Under the pieces are notes generated by a model. It did no database searches. It worked only from the letters and a program-made list of their open reading frames with translations, and was not told the DNA's origin. From JAAYEA01 sp012689325 (GTDB taxonomy: Bacteria > Chloroflexota > Anaerolineae > JAAYEA01): a stretch of 64,000 nt of DNA. The stretch spans positions 108,253-172,252 of the forward strand of contig DAITVZ010000003.1 of the NCBI GenBank assembly GCA_036841525.1, written 5' to 3'. A program made the translations under genes and the position numbers. Of the stretch, positions 15,120 to 23,954 are shown in pieces. Every line of letters begins with the position of its first letter. Position 1 is the first letter of the stretch.

Positions 15120-16304
15120 CTACTCGTCGCCCAGCGCCTCGGTATAGGCCGCAAACGCTTGGCCCAGCGGCGTCAGGGCGCCGGGCCACTCCCGCGTCTG
15201 CCAATCGAACAGGCTGCCGTTAAAGCCGATCCAGGCAGCGAGCCGCTCGTCATAGTGGTACGGCGCTTCGTTAAGGCTATACCAGAGCCAGCGCTGCACC
15301 AGCCGGTGCTGGTCCCGCGGATAGCCCAGCGCTTCGTCCCGCGTCTCCAGGAAAAAGTCGAAACTCCCCAGCATGAACTGCTGGACCGCGCGGTCTCCCT
15401 CTTCCTTGGTCGCCCCCAGATACTCGGAGGGCATCAGCACGCCGTATTCCGAGATGACCAGCGGCTTGTCCTGCTGTCCGCGCTCTTGCATCCACCGCCG
15501 AAAAGCCCAGACGAGCTCTTTCAGGAGCTCCAGGTCGGCGTTGTCGCTGACCTCCAGCATCAGCCCTTCCTGCGCATCGTCGATCCCCTGGGGGATATCG
15601 GCCCCCCAACAGCCCTCGCACCCGGCGTGGTCCCGCTTCTCCCGCATGATCTGGATGTGGATGTTCCAAACGTCCACGGGCATCGGCGCGCCGTATTGGG
15701 CCTGATAGGATTCCAGCGCCAGGTCCAGCCAGCGCAGGCGCAAAGGGCTGGGCTGCACCACGCCGCCGATGGCCACCTGCGCGGTGGGATCGGCCTGCTT
15801 GATGGCCTGATGCAGGTCGTGATAGACGGTGGCGTACTCGGCGGGAGTCAGGTCCGCAAAGTGCTCATCGGCCGTGGGCGCGCGCAGGGCCCGCCTCTCC
15901 GGCTCGTTGCCGATGAACCAGAGCGACCCGGGCTGGGCCAGCGCGGTCTCCCGGACACGCCCCAGGTCCACCTGCGCGGCGCGGCCCACGGGCACGAGCT
16001 GGGCATATTCGAGCCCCGCCGGGCGCGGCGGGTCCGCCGTGTAGCTCCAGTCGGCGTACCAGCCCGCCTGCAACAGCGACACGTCATAGCGGGTGATCTC
16101 GCCGATCCGGTGGCTCAGCCCAAAGCCAAAGCGCTCCCGCGGGGCGTAGAGCGCCGGCGCGGGCGCGAGGGCGGGCGTGGCCGAAGGCAGCGGGGTCGCC
16201 GTGGGCGCGGGGAGCGCCTCGGGTTGGCAAGCGGCGCAGCTCAGCGCCAGGGCGAGGCCCAGCAGCAGCGCGCGCCACCCAGCGACTCGCGCCTCGGGGG
16301 GCAT
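15120..16304 (-). CDS. Lipoprotein with glycoside hydrolase-like TIM barrel
   Basis: 394 residues. A hydrophobic N-terminus ending LSCAAC gives a lipobox, then a Pro/Thr/Ala-rich linker (PAPTATPLPSATPALAPAP), then a barrel resembling clan-A glycosidases. IGNEPE near residue 130 and VISEYGV near residue 260 are where the acid/base and nucleophile glutamates would sit. The closest family (GH5/GH39-like) is not resolved. ATG 16304 is chosen because a strong promoter (16397-16425) overlaps the longer GTG-start frame at 16406; the Shine-Dalgarno is weak. Likely tethered outside the membrane. Confidence 0.78.
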   Translation of the reverse strand: MPPEARVAGWRALLLGLALALSCAACQPEALPAPTATPLPSATPALAPAPALYAPRERFGFGLSHRIGEITRYDVSLLQAGWYADWSYTADPPRPAGLEYAQLVPVGRAAQVDLGRVRETALAQPGSLWFIGNEPERRALRAPTADEHFADLTPAEYATVYHDLHQAIKQADPTAQVAIGGVVQPSPLRLRWLDLALESYQAQYGAPMPVDVWNIHIQIMREKRDHAGCEGCWGADIPQGIDDAQEGLMLEVSDNADLELLKELVWAFRRWMQERGQQDKPLVISEYGVLMPSEYLGATKEEGDRAVQQFMLGSFDFFLETRDEALGYPRDQHRLVQRWLWYSLNEAPYHYDERLAAWIGFNGSLFDWQTREWPGALTPLGQAFAAYTEALGDE

Positions 16305-16396
16305 CTTGGCTGATCTCAAAGACAGACCTCTCTCTATCGTCGCCGCAGGCCGGGCGACGGATGGCTGTGGCGGCGCGGATCGTCCCCAAGCGCGAG

Positions 16397-16425
16397 ATTC
16401 TACCACGGGGCCCGGGCCATGTCAA
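16397..16425 (-). promoter_or_regulatory. Strong sigma70-like promoter for the GH-like lipoprotein
   Basis: On the minus strand a consensus TTGACA (16425-16420), 17 bp spacer, TAGAAT (16402-16397). Confidence 0.75.
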
Positions 16426-16431
16426 CTCGGC

Positions 16432-16461
16432 TTGACTTGCCGCAAAGAGGGGTGGTATAAT
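16432..16461 (+). promoter_or_regulatory. Strong extended -10 promoter for the sensor kinase
   Basis: TTGACT (16432-16437), 18 bp, TGGTATAAT with a perfect -10 at 16456-16461. Its -35 is 6 bp from the -35 of the divergent promoter, and both lie in the palindrome GTCAACTCGGCTTGAC (16421-16436). Confidence 0.75.
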
Positions 16462-16525
16462 GCTCCCGTCCCAGGGTGAACGCACCGCATGGCCGCGGCC
16501 GACGAGCCTGGGGACGGAGGGTGCC

Positions 16526-18013
16526 GTGCCACGTCGATTGCACGCCTATACCAACGCGATCATCATCGTCGGCATCGCTGCCACGGTCTGGTCGCTGTGG
16601 TCGTTGCTCACCAAGCCCACCAACTGGCTGGGGCTGCTGCTCTTTGTGCTGGTCGCCGCCCTTGCCGAGCTGACCGGCACGGACTTGCTCCCCGGGAGCC
16701 CGGCCACGGTCTCGTTCTCGTCCGCCATCTATTTCGCCAGCCTGCTCGTCTTTGGCCCCTTTGGCGCCACCCTCACCGCGGTCAGCAGCGGCCTCGCCGC
16801 GACGTTGGTCACGATCATTCGCACCGAGGGCCCCACCCGCACCCCGGTCATCCAGCGCGCGCTGTTCAACATGTCGGTCTATGGCCTCTCCTGCCTGGCC
16901 GGCGGCGTCGTCTACCGCGTCACGGGGGGCACCGTGGGCGACATGAGCTCTGCCCGCATCCTGCTCCCCGCCATCCTGGCATCCATCACCCTGGATACGC
17001 TCAACGCGCTCTTGATCGTGCTGACCGTCTCGCTGCAGACGGCCCAATCGGCCTTTAGCGTCTGGCTGCAGAACTTTGCCTGGGCCGCGCCGATCAACAT
17101 CGTGGCCATTGCCGTGGGCGGCGGGGCGCTTGCCTTCGGCTATGCTCGCCTGGGGATGCTGGGGCTGGGCATCTTTTTGCTGCCCATCCTCACCACCAGC
17201 ATCTCTTTCCAACGGTACGTGGGGCGGACACAGGACCAGATGCGGCGGCTGGAGGACATTATCGCCGAGCGCACCGCCCAACTTCGCGCCGCCAACGAGG
17301 AGCTCACCCGGCTCGACCAGCATAAAACCCAGTTCTACTCGATCATCAATCACGAGATGCGCACGCCGCTCACCAGCGTGATGGGCTATTGCGACCTGCT
17401 GCGCGCCAGCGGCGGGCTGACGGACCGCCAGCTCGGCCACGTCCAGGTGCTCAAAAGCAACGCCCAGCGCCTGCTTGACCTGGTCAATAACCTGCTGGAT
17501 ATCTCGCGCATCGAGGCGGGGCGCATGACCGTGAGCCAGGAACCGGCCGACCTGAGCGAGTCCATCGCCGACGCCCTGAGCGTGGTCCAGCCCCTGGCCG
17601 CGCAAAAGCGCCTGGATATCCGCCTCGATCTCCCCAGCGACCTGCCGCCCGCCCATGCGGACAAGAAGCGGCTCTCCCAGGTGCTGATCAACCTGCTCAG
17701 CAACGCCATCAAGTACACGCCCGAGGGCGGACAGGTGACCGTGCGCAGCGCCTTGGACCAGGATGGGTCCATGCTGCTGACCAGCGTGGCCGATACCGGC
17801 ATTGGCATCCCCCAGGACCGGCTCTCCCGCATCTTTGACCGCTTTAGCCGGGAAGAGTCGGAGCAGACCCGCGGCACCGTCGGCACCGGCCTGGGGCTCA
17901 CCATCACCAAGGGGCTGGTGGAGGCGCACGGCGGCCGCATCTGGGTCCAGAGCCAGGAAGGCGCCGGCAGTACCTTCTTCTTCACCCTGCCCGCTTACCG
18001 CCCCGACCGCTAG
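16526..18013 (+). CDS. Membrane-bound sensor histidine kinase
   Basis: 495 residues. About seven hydrophobic segments (residues 8-235) form an integral membrane sensor, followed by a short coiled coil (RRLEDIIAERTAQLRAANEE), a HisKA domain with the phospho-acceptor His276 in NHEMRTPL, and a HATPase domain with N box NLLSNAIKY, G1 DTGIGIP, F box IFDRFSR and G2 GTGLGL. GTG 16526 is chosen because GGAGG lies 5 bases upstream; an ATG at 16460 lies within the promoter. No response regulator is adjacent, so this is an orphan kinase of unknown signal. Confidence 0.9.
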   Translation: MPRRLHAYTNAIIIVGIAATVWSLWSLLTKPTNWLGLLLFVLVAALAELTGTDLLPGSPATVSFSSAIYFASLLVFGPFGATLTAVSSGLAATLVTIIRTEGPTRTPVIQRALFNMSVYGLSCLAGGVVYRVTGGTVGDMSSARILLPAILASITLDTLNALLIVLTVSLQTAQSAFSVWLQNFAWAAPINIVAIAVGGGALAFGYARLGMLGLGIFLLPILTTSISFQRYVGRTQDQMRRLEDIIAERTAQLRAANEELTRLDQHKTQFYSIINHEMRTPLTSVMGYCDLLRASGGLTDRQLGHVQVLKSNAQRLLDLVNNLLDISRIEAGRMTVSQEPADLSESIADALSVVQPLAAQKRLDIRLDLPSDLPPAHADKKRLSQVLINLLSNAIKYTPEGGQVTVRSALDQDGSMLLTSVADTGIGIPQDRLSRIFDRFSREESEQTRGTVGTGLGLTITKGLVEAHGGRIWVQSQEGAGSTFFFTLPAYRPDR

Positions 18014-18022
18014 CCCGAAAAA

Positions 18023-18076
18023 GAAGAGCCCCCGGCGCCAGGCGTCCGTGCGACGCCCAGCCCCCGGAGGCTCTTC
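18023..18076. terminator. Terminator between convergent kinase and P-type ATPase genes
   Basis: Arms GAAGAGCC-C-CCGG (18023-18035) and CCGG-A-GGCTCTTC (18064-18076) enclose a second hairpin GGCGTC/GACGCC. On the minus strand it is followed by TTTTTC, so it is a good rho-independent terminator for the ATPase transcript and may serve both. Confidence 0.8.
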
Positions 18077-18097
18077 ATCTCCGATCCGCGATCCGCG

Positions 18098-20932
18098 CTA
18101 GGCCCGCTTCTCCAGCCGCAGCCGCACGACCTTTTGCGCCTCGGCCACGACCGCCGGCAGCAGGATGAACGGGATGATCTCCAGCCACGCAGACGCCGCC
18201 AGCGGCCGCACGCCAAAGATGGTGTTGAGGAACGGCAGATACAGGATCGCCAGGATGATCGCCGCGGAGGCCAGCACCGCGTACTGCATGTAGCGGTTAG
18301 AGAAGAGCCCCATGCGCAGCACCGGCACGTGTTCCGAGCGCGCCGTATAGGCCCGCAGCAGCTCGGACAGGCTCAGCGTCAGGAAGGCCATCGTCTCCGC
18401 GACGGCTAGCCCGTCGCCCTCGCGGCCATACTGCGCGAGTCCCAGCAGAAAAGCCCCCAGCGTCGCCCCCGCGATCGCCACCGTCTGGATCGCCGTGCCC
18501 AGGATCATGCTGCGGTTGATGATCGGCTCCTGCACCGGGCGCGGCGGGCGGTCCATGATCCCCGGCTCGCCCTTCTCCATGCCGAGCGCCAGCGCCGGCG
18601 CGCCGTCGGTCACCAAGTTCAGCACCAACAACTGGAGCGCCGTCAGCGGCAGCGGCAGCCCCGCGATCATGGCCACAAAGAGGATCATGATCTCGCCCAT
18701 GTTGCACGAGATCAGGTAGTAGACAAACTTGCGAATGTTGGAAAAGATGATGCGCCCCTGCTCCACGGCGCTGACGATGCTGGCATAGTTGTCGTCGGTG
18801 AGCACCATGTCCGCCGTCTCTTTGCTGACGTCGGTGCCCGTGATGCCCATGGCTACGCCGATATCGGCGCGCTTGAGCGCAGGTGCATCGTTTACGCCGT
18901 CGCCGGTCATCGCCACCACCTGGCCCTGGCGGCGCAGCGCGCTGACGATGCGGACCTTGTGCTGCGGGCTAACCCGGGCAAAGACGCTGGCGCGCCCCAC
19001 CGCCGCATCCAGATCCCCATCGGACATCTGCTCCAGCTCGGCGCCGGCGATGGCGCGGTCCGCGGGGCCCATGATGTCCAGTTCGCGGGCGATGGCCGCC
19101 CCGGTGAGCTGATAGTCGCCGGTCACCATCACCGTGCGCAACCCGGCGCGCTTGGCGACGGCCACCGCCGCCTTGACCTCCGGCCGCGGCGGGTCGATCA
19201 TCCCCACCAGCCCCAGGAAGGTCATGGTGTGCTCGATGGTGTTGGCATGCACGTCCTCGGGGATGTGGGCCAGGGGACGATAGGCGATGCCCAGCACCCG
19301 CAGGGCCGCGCCGGCCATCTCTTCGTTCTTGGCGAGGATCCGCTGCCGCATGGCGTCGGTCAGGGGCTCGATCCGCCCCTCCACCAGCACCTGCTCGCAG
19401 AGCGCCAGCATCAGGTCCGGCGCGCCCTTGGTATAGGCCACGTACTTGCCGTCCTCGGCGTGGATGGTGCTCATCCGCTTGCGCTCGCTATCGAACGGCA
19501 CCTCGTTGATGCGCGGATAGGCCGCGTTGAGCGCCTCCGCGGTCATCCCCGCCTTGGCTGCCATCACCACCAGCGCCGCCTCGGTCGGGTCGCCCGTGAT
19601 GCGCCAGCCGCCCTCCGTGCTCTCGTCCGGCTCCAACTTGGCGTCGTTACAGAGCAGGCCCGCGCGCAGCAACAGCTCCAGCGGCGGCACGCCCTTCGGA
19701 TCGATCACTTCTTGATAGCGGTCGTCGTGGCCATTCAGCCGCCGGAACTCGCCCTCGGGCGAATAGCCTCGACCAGTGATCTGCAGGCCGATATCGGGGG
19801 TGGCCAGCCGCACCACCATCATCTCGTTCTGGGTCAGCGTGCCGGTCTTGTCCGAGCAGATCGCCGTGGCCGAGCCCAACGTCTCCACCGCGGCCATCCG
19901 GCGGATCAGCGCATGGCGGCGGACCATCTCTTGCATCCCCAGCGCCAGGCAGATGGTCACCACCGCCGGCAAGCCCTCCGGCACGGCGGCAATGGCCAGG
20001 CTCACCGCGACCATGAACATCTCGAGCAGCGTCTCGCGCCCGCCGTTGGTAAGGTAGGGCACCAGCCCTTGCTGGGTGAGCACCTGGAAAGAGGGCGCCC
20101 GCACGATGCCCACCACACCCACGATGCCGCAGATCACCAGGCTGGCGATGCCCAGCGTCCGGCCCAGTTGGTCCAGCTTGCGCTGCAGCGGCGTGGGCTC
20201 CTCTTCCACCGACTGGATCATCTCGGCGATCTTGCCGATCTGCGTCCCCATGCCCGTCGCCACCACCACGGCGCGGCCGCGGCCATAGGTGATGGTCGTG
20301 CCCATGAAGCCGCAGTTGACCCGGTCGCCCAGCCCCGCGTTCTCTGCGACCATGGCGTCCGCGTTTTTTTCCACGGCCACGGACTCGCCCGTCAGCGAGG
20401 CTTCCTCGATCTTCAGGTTGACGGTCTCGATCAGCCGGACATCTGCGGGGACGTGGTTGCCCGTCTCCAGGATCACGATGTCGCCGGGAACCAGCTCGGG
20501 AGCCGGGATGGTCACCTGGCGCCCATCGCGCATCACCTGGGCGTTCGGGGCCGCCATCTTTTTCAGCGCGGCCAGCGCCTCCTCAGCCTTGCCCTCTTGC
20601 ACCAGCCCCAACACCGCGTTGAGGATCACGATGGCGAGGATGGCGATGGCATCGACGAACTCGGCATAACTGCCGGTGCGGTTGTACTCGCTGACGCCCA
20701 CACCGAACGAGACCGCCGCGGCGGCGAGCAGGATGAGGATGAGAAAGTTGTTGAACTGGTCCAGCAGCCTCTTCCAGAACGAGGGGCGAGGTTTTTCCTT
20801 TAGGGCGTTCGGCCCGAACTGGTCCTGGCGCCGCTTGGCCTCGGCGCTGGTCAGGCCCCGCAGCAGGTCCACGTCCAGCCCCTTGGCGATCGCGGCCAGG
20901 TCGAGGTGGTGACAGGATAGGTTGTTGTCCAT
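18098..20932 (-). CDS. P-type cation-transporting ATPase (P2, calcium-pump-like)
   Basis: 944 residues, normal for a P2 ATPase. Order: N-terminal cation ATPase domain (LTSAEAKRRQDQFGPN), M1-M2, actuator with TGES at 181-184, M4 with AVPEGLPA near 318 (the Ca2+ site II type motif), phosphorylation motif DKTGT with Asp361, nucleotide domain, hinge TGDGVNDAPALKRADIG, and six C-terminal membrane segments. The motif set fits Ca2+-type pumps, but Mn2+ or other cations cannot be excluded. GGGAG lies 5 bases before ATG 20932. Single gene with its own promoter and terminator. Confidence 0.93.
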   Translation of the reverse strand: MDNNLSCHHLDLAAIAKGLDVDLLRGLTSAEAKRRQDQFGPNALKEKPRPSFWKRLLDQFNNFLILILLAAAAVSFGVGVSEYNRTGSYAEFVDAIAILAIVILNAVLGLVQEGKAEEALAALKKMAAPNAQVMRDGRQVTIPAPELVPGDIVILETGNHVPADVRLIETVNLKIEEASLTGESVAVEKNADAMVAENAGLGDRVNCGFMGTTITYGRGRAVVVATGMGTQIGKIAEMIQSVEEEPTPLQRKLDQLGRTLGIASLVICGIVGVVGIVRAPSFQVLTQQGLVPYLTNGGRETLLEMFMVAVSLAIAAVPEGLPAVVTICLALGMQEMVRRHALIRRMAAVETLGSATAICSDKTGTLTQNEMMVVRLATPDIGLQITGRGYSPEGEFRRLNGHDDRYQEVIDPKGVPPLELLLRAGLLCNDAKLEPDESTEGGWRITGDPTEAALVVMAAKAGMTAEALNAAYPRINEVPFDSERKRMSTIHAEDGKYVAYTKGAPDLMLALCEQVLVEGRIEPLTDAMRQRILAKNEEMAGAALRVLGIAYRPLAHIPEDVHANTIEHTMTFLGLVGMIDPPRPEVKAAVAVAKRAGLRTVMVTGDYQLTGAAIARELDIMGPADRAIAGAELEQMSDGDLDAAVGRASVFARVSPQHKVRIVSALRRQGQVVAMTGDGVNDAPALKRADIGVAMGITGTDVSKETADMVLTDDNYASIVSAVEQGRIIFSNIRKFVYYLISCNMGEIMILFVAMIAGLPLPLTALQLLVLNLVTDGAPALALGMEKGEPGIMDRPPRPVQEPIINRSMILGTAIQTVAIAGATLGAFLLGLAQYGREGDGLAVAETMAFLTLSLSELLRAYTARSEHVPVLRMGLFSNRYMQYAVLASAAIILAILYLPFLNTIFGVRPLAASAWLEIIPFILLPAVVAEAQKVVRLRLEKRA

Positions 20933-20976
20933 GCACTGCTCCCATTAGGAGTGGTCGGCCCAAGGCACACCCGCAT

Positions 20977-21004
20977 ATATTACGCGGATTTTCGCTCCGC
21001 ACAA
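20977..21004 (-). promoter_or_regulatory. Probable promoter of the P-type ATPase
   Basis: On the minus strand TTGTGC (21004-20999), 16 bp, TAATAT (20982-20977), 45 bp before ATG 20932. Confidence 0.45.
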
Positions 21005-21042
21005 ATGGACTGGCCAGTCTCCCCCGCTAGAAGCTCCGCCAC

Positions 21043-21070
21043 TTGTCACAGGCCGGAAATCCCATATACT
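21043..21070 (+). promoter_or_regulatory. Sigma70-like promoter of galK
   Basis: TTGTCA (21043-21048), 16 bp, TATACT (21065-21070), 38 bp before ATG 21109. Confidence 0.6.
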
Positions 21071-21108
21071 GGCAGCGAACAGACATCGGACCAGGAGGAC
21101 TTGACCCC

Positions 21109-22482
21109 ATGAACGCGAACTGGCGAGCGCAGCTCGGGCGCATTTATGCCGCCCCCGACGTCGGTAACCAACTGGCGCGCTATCGCCGCGCCCTGGAGCG
21201 CTTTGCGGCGCTCTATGGCGCTGGTCCGGTCTCGGTGTACCGCGTGCCCGGGCGCATCAACCTGATCGGCGAGCACACGGACTATCAGCAGGGCTACGTC
21301 CTGCCTGCCGCGCTGGACAAGGACATCCTCTTCCTGGCCCGCCGCCGCGAGGACGCCCTGGTGCGCGTGCACAACCTGGAGGAGAACGCCTTCCCGCCCC
21401 GCGAGTTCGCCATCGCCGCCGATATCCCGCCCTACCCGACCGGCGACTGGGGCAACTATGCCAAGGGCCCGGCGCAACTGCTGGCGCGCCGCGCCGCCGC
21501 GCCGCTCCACGGCGTGGACCTGCTCATCGCCGGCGAGCCGCCCTACGGAGTCCCTCGCGGCGCCGGGGTCAGCTCCTCCTCCGCCCTGACGGTGGGCGCG
21601 GGATTGGTGCTCTCCGAGTTGAACGGGCTGGGCTATACCGCCGCCGAGCTGGCCTGGCTCAGCGGCGAGGCCGAGTGGTACGTGGGCACCCGGGGCGGCA
21701 TCATGGACCAGTTCATCGCGATGCTGGCCCAGAAGGACCACGCCCTCTTTCTCGATTGCCGCTCGCGCGGCCAGGGGGAGAACGGCCTGCCCCAGTTCCA
21801 GACCGAGCTGGTCCCCCTGCCCCAGGGCTACAACCTCATCGTCGCCGATACCCATGTGCGCCACCAGAACGTCCGCTCCGATTTCAACGTGCGCGTGGCC
21901 GAGGGGCGCATCGGCGTGGCCCTCCTGCAACGCCGCTATCCCGAGCTCCGCTACCTCCGCGACCTGGAGGGCAAGGACTGGCGAGAGGTGGAGCCGCTGC
22001 TGCCCGAGGCCATGACCTGGGCCGACCTGGATCGCGCCGGCATCCGGCTGAACGAGCTGATCGACGTCCGCTTTCCCGAAAGCGCCGCCCCCTTCCGGGT
22101 GCGCCAGCGCTGCCGCCACATCGTCACGGAGAACCAGCGCGTGCGCCAGAGCGTCGCCGCGCTCAAGGCCGGCGATGTGACGCGCTTTGGCGCCCTGATG
22201 AACCAGGCCCACGCCAGCGTCAGCGTGGATTATGGCGCGAGCTGCGACGAGCTCGAGATCATGGTGGCGCTGGCCCGCCAGGTGAGTGGCGTGCTGGGCG
22301 CGCGCATGACCGGCGCGGGCTGGGGCGGCTGCGTCATCTCGCTGGCCCGCCGAGGCTGCGAGAGCGCCTTTATCGACCACGTGCGCCCTGGCTACCACGA
22401 CGCCACCGGCATCTGGCCCGACATCTTTGTCTGCCAGGCAGGGCAGGGCGCCGGCTTGGTGGAAAGCGACGTCGTGGCTTGA
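21109..22482 (+). CDS. galK: Galactokinase (GHMP kinase family)
   Basis: 457 residues. It phosphorylates galactose at C1 with ATP, the entry step of the Leloir pathway. The galactokinase signature GRINLIGEHTDY is at residues 48-59, the ATP loop RGAGVSSSSALTVG near 150 and the third GHMP motif ARMTGAGWGGC near 400. It is longer than the usual 380-400 residues, owing to an extended middle part. AGGAGG 10 bases before ATG 21109. The stop codon overlaps the start of the radical SAM gene. GH42 and GH36 elsewhere in the window would supply galactose. Confidence 0.9.
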   Translation: MNANWRAQLGRIYAAPDVGNQLARYRRALERFAALYGAGPVSVYRVPGRINLIGEHTDYQQGYVLPAALDKDILFLARRREDALVRVHNLEENAFPPREFAIAADIPPYPTGDWGNYAKGPAQLLARRAAAPLHGVDLLIAGEPPYGVPRGAGVSSSSALTVGAGLVLSELNGLGYTAAELAWLSGEAEWYVGTRGGIMDQFIAMLAQKDHALFLDCRSRGQGENGLPQFQTELVPLPQGYNLIVADTHVRHQNVRSDFNVRVAEGRIGVALLQRRYPELRYLRDLEGKDWREVEPLLPEAMTWADLDRAGIRLNELIDVRFPESAAPFRVRQRCRHIVTENQRVRQSVAALKAGDVTRFGALMNQAHASVSVDYGASCDELEIMVALARQVSGVLGARMTGAGWGGCVISLARRGCESAFIDHVRPGYHDATGIWPDIFVCQAGQGAGLVESDVVA

Positions 22483-23408
22483 GCGAGCCCTGGGCCCCCA
22501 GCTACCTGTCGCTCCACGCCCGCGGCGAGTTGCGCCGCCGGGTCGAGGAAGCCTATCGGCGCCTCGCCGCCTGCGACATCTGCCCGCGCCGCTGCGGCGT
22601 GGACCGCACCCGCGGCGAGTTGGGGTTCTGCCGCGCCGGGCTGGAGCCCGAGATCGGCAGTTGGAACGCCCACCATTGGGAGGAGCCGCCCATCAGCGGG
22701 ACCGGCGGATCGGGGACGGTCTTTTTCTCCCACTGCACGGGGCGCTGCCTCTTTTGCCAGAACTATCCCATTAGCCAGTTGGGCGTGGGCCAGCGTTTCA
22801 CCACCGCCCGGCTCGCCGAGGTCATGCTGGAGCTGCAAGGGCGCGGCTGCCACAACATCAACCTGGTGACGCCGACGCACTATGTGCCTCAGTTCCTCGC
22901 CGCCCTCGACCTCGCCGCCGAACAGGGGCTGCGGATCCCCATCGTCTACAATTCGAGCGGCTTTGAGACGGTGGAAACGCTGCGGCTGTTGGAGGACGTG
23001 GTGGACATCTATTTGCCCGATGCGAAATACGCCGACGATGCCATCGCGCTGCGGCTCTCTGGCTTTCCCCGCTACGTCGAGACCAACCGCGCCGCCCTGC
23101 TCGAGATCTACCGCCAGGTGGGGGCCGAGTTGGCGCTGGACGAGGCGGGCATCGCCCGGCGCGGCCTGATCATCCGCCACCTGGTGCTGCCGGAGGGGCT
23201 CTCCGGCACCGCCGAGGTGCTCCCTTGGCTCGCCAGCGCCCTCTCGCCTCGCGTGCGCGTCAGCCTGATGAGCCAGTACTTTCCCGCCCACCGGGCGGTG
23301 GGCGACCCCGTGCTCGGGCGCAAGATCAACGAGGACGAGTACCTGGCCGCCCTGGAAGCCTTTGACGCCGCCGGCCTGGAGGATGGCTGGCGCCAAGAGT
23401 GGGAGTGA
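22479..23408 (+). CDS. Radical SAM protein, PflX/COG1313-like
   Basis: 309 residues. The radical SAM cluster motif is CTGRCLFC (CxxxCxxC) in the first third; upstream is a second cysteine group CDICPRRCGVDRTRGELGFC, typical of the PflX branch related to pyruvate formate-lyase activase. The activated target is not known for this family. TTG 22479 is used because it overlaps the galK stop (TTGA) and no later start keeps the cysteines; the Shine-Dalgarno is poor, so translation is probably coupled to galK. Confidence 0.82.
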   Translation: MSEPWAPSYLSLHARGELRRRVEEAYRRLAACDICPRRCGVDRTRGELGFCRAGLEPEIGSWNAHHWEEPPISGTGGSGTVFFSHCTGRCLFCQNYPISQLGVGQRFTTARLAEVMLELQGRGCHNINLVTPTHYVPQFLAALDLAAEQGLRIPIVYNSSGFETVETLRLLEDVVDIYLPDAKYADDAIALRLSGFPRYVETNRAALLEIYRQVGAELALDEAGIARRGLIIRHLVLPEGLSGTAEVLPWLASALSPRVRVSLMSQYFPAHRAVGDPVLGRKINEDEYLAALEAFDAAGLEDGWRQEWE

Positions 23409-23446
23409 CCATTTTCCTATTGTGTCCGCCCTGAGGCCATGATATC

Positions 23447-23881
23447 ATGAGCGAAGAGTGGGTCGAGATCACCGAACAACTCGCCATCCCGCTGGACGAG
23501 CTCGAGTTCCGCTTTGTCCGCAGCAGCGGGCCGGGCGGGCAGCACGTCAACCGCTCCTCCACGCGGGTGGAGTTGCTCTGGGACGTGGCGGGCTCGCCCA
23601 CCCTGAGCGAGGGGCAGCGACAGCGCCTGTTGCGCGAGTTGGGCCCGCGCATCGACACGCGTGGCACCCTGCACATCGTGGATTCCAGCTCCCGCAGCCA
23701 GTTCCAGAACCGCCAGGAGGCGTTGGAGCGCTTTCGCAGCCTGCTACAGCACGCCCTGCGGCGCCGCAAGGTCCGTCGCCCCACCGCGCCCTCGCGCGCT
23801 TCGGTCGAACAGCGCCTGCAGCGCAAGCGGCAGTTGGGCCAAAAGAAGCAGGTCCGCCGAAAGGCCGACTGGGACCAGTGA
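23447..23881 (+). CDS. arfB: Alternative ribosome-rescue factor ArfB (peptidyl-tRNA hydrolase)
   Basis: 144 residues. The release-factor catalytic loop SSGPGGQHVNRSSTRVEL contains the GGQ that hydrolyses peptidyl-tRNA on stalled ribosomes, and the Lys/Arg-rich tail (QRKRQLGQKKQVRRKADW) is the extension that ArfB inserts in the empty mRNA channel. There is no codon-recognition domain, unlike RF1/RF2. The start at 23447 has no good Shine-Dalgarno; it lies 38 bp after the radical SAM stop. The beta-helix gene starts 73 bp downstream. Confidence 0.92.
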   Translation: MSEEWVEITEQLAIPLDELEFRFVRSSGPGGQHVNRSSTRVELLWDVAGSPTLSEGQRQRLLRELGPRIDTRGTLHIVDSSSRSQFQNRQEALERFRSLLQHALRRRKVRRPTAPSRASVEQRLQRKRQLGQKKQVRRKADWDQ

Positions 23882-23954
23882 CGCCCTCGGGCCCCAGGGG
23901 TGCGGCGGCGCGGCTCGCTGCGGAACCCTGAGGGCCTCGAGGAGTGAGCGCGCC

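Noticed and set aside
16305..16406. N-terminal extension of the GH-like lipoprotein from a GTG at 16406
   Set aside because: The GTG lies inside the TTGACA-17-TAGAAT promoter, and the extension would bury the lipoprotein signal.
16460..16525. ATG 16460 as start of the sensor kinase
   Set aside because: It overlaps the -10 TATAAT (16456-16461), so it would not be in the transcript; GTG 16526 has GGAGG in place.
23420..23448. TTGTGT-17-TATCAT as an arfB promoter
   Set aside because: The -10 overlaps the arfB ATG at 23447, so transcription would start inside the gene. Probably chance, or the true start is further downstream, but no alternative start keeps the conserved N-terminus.
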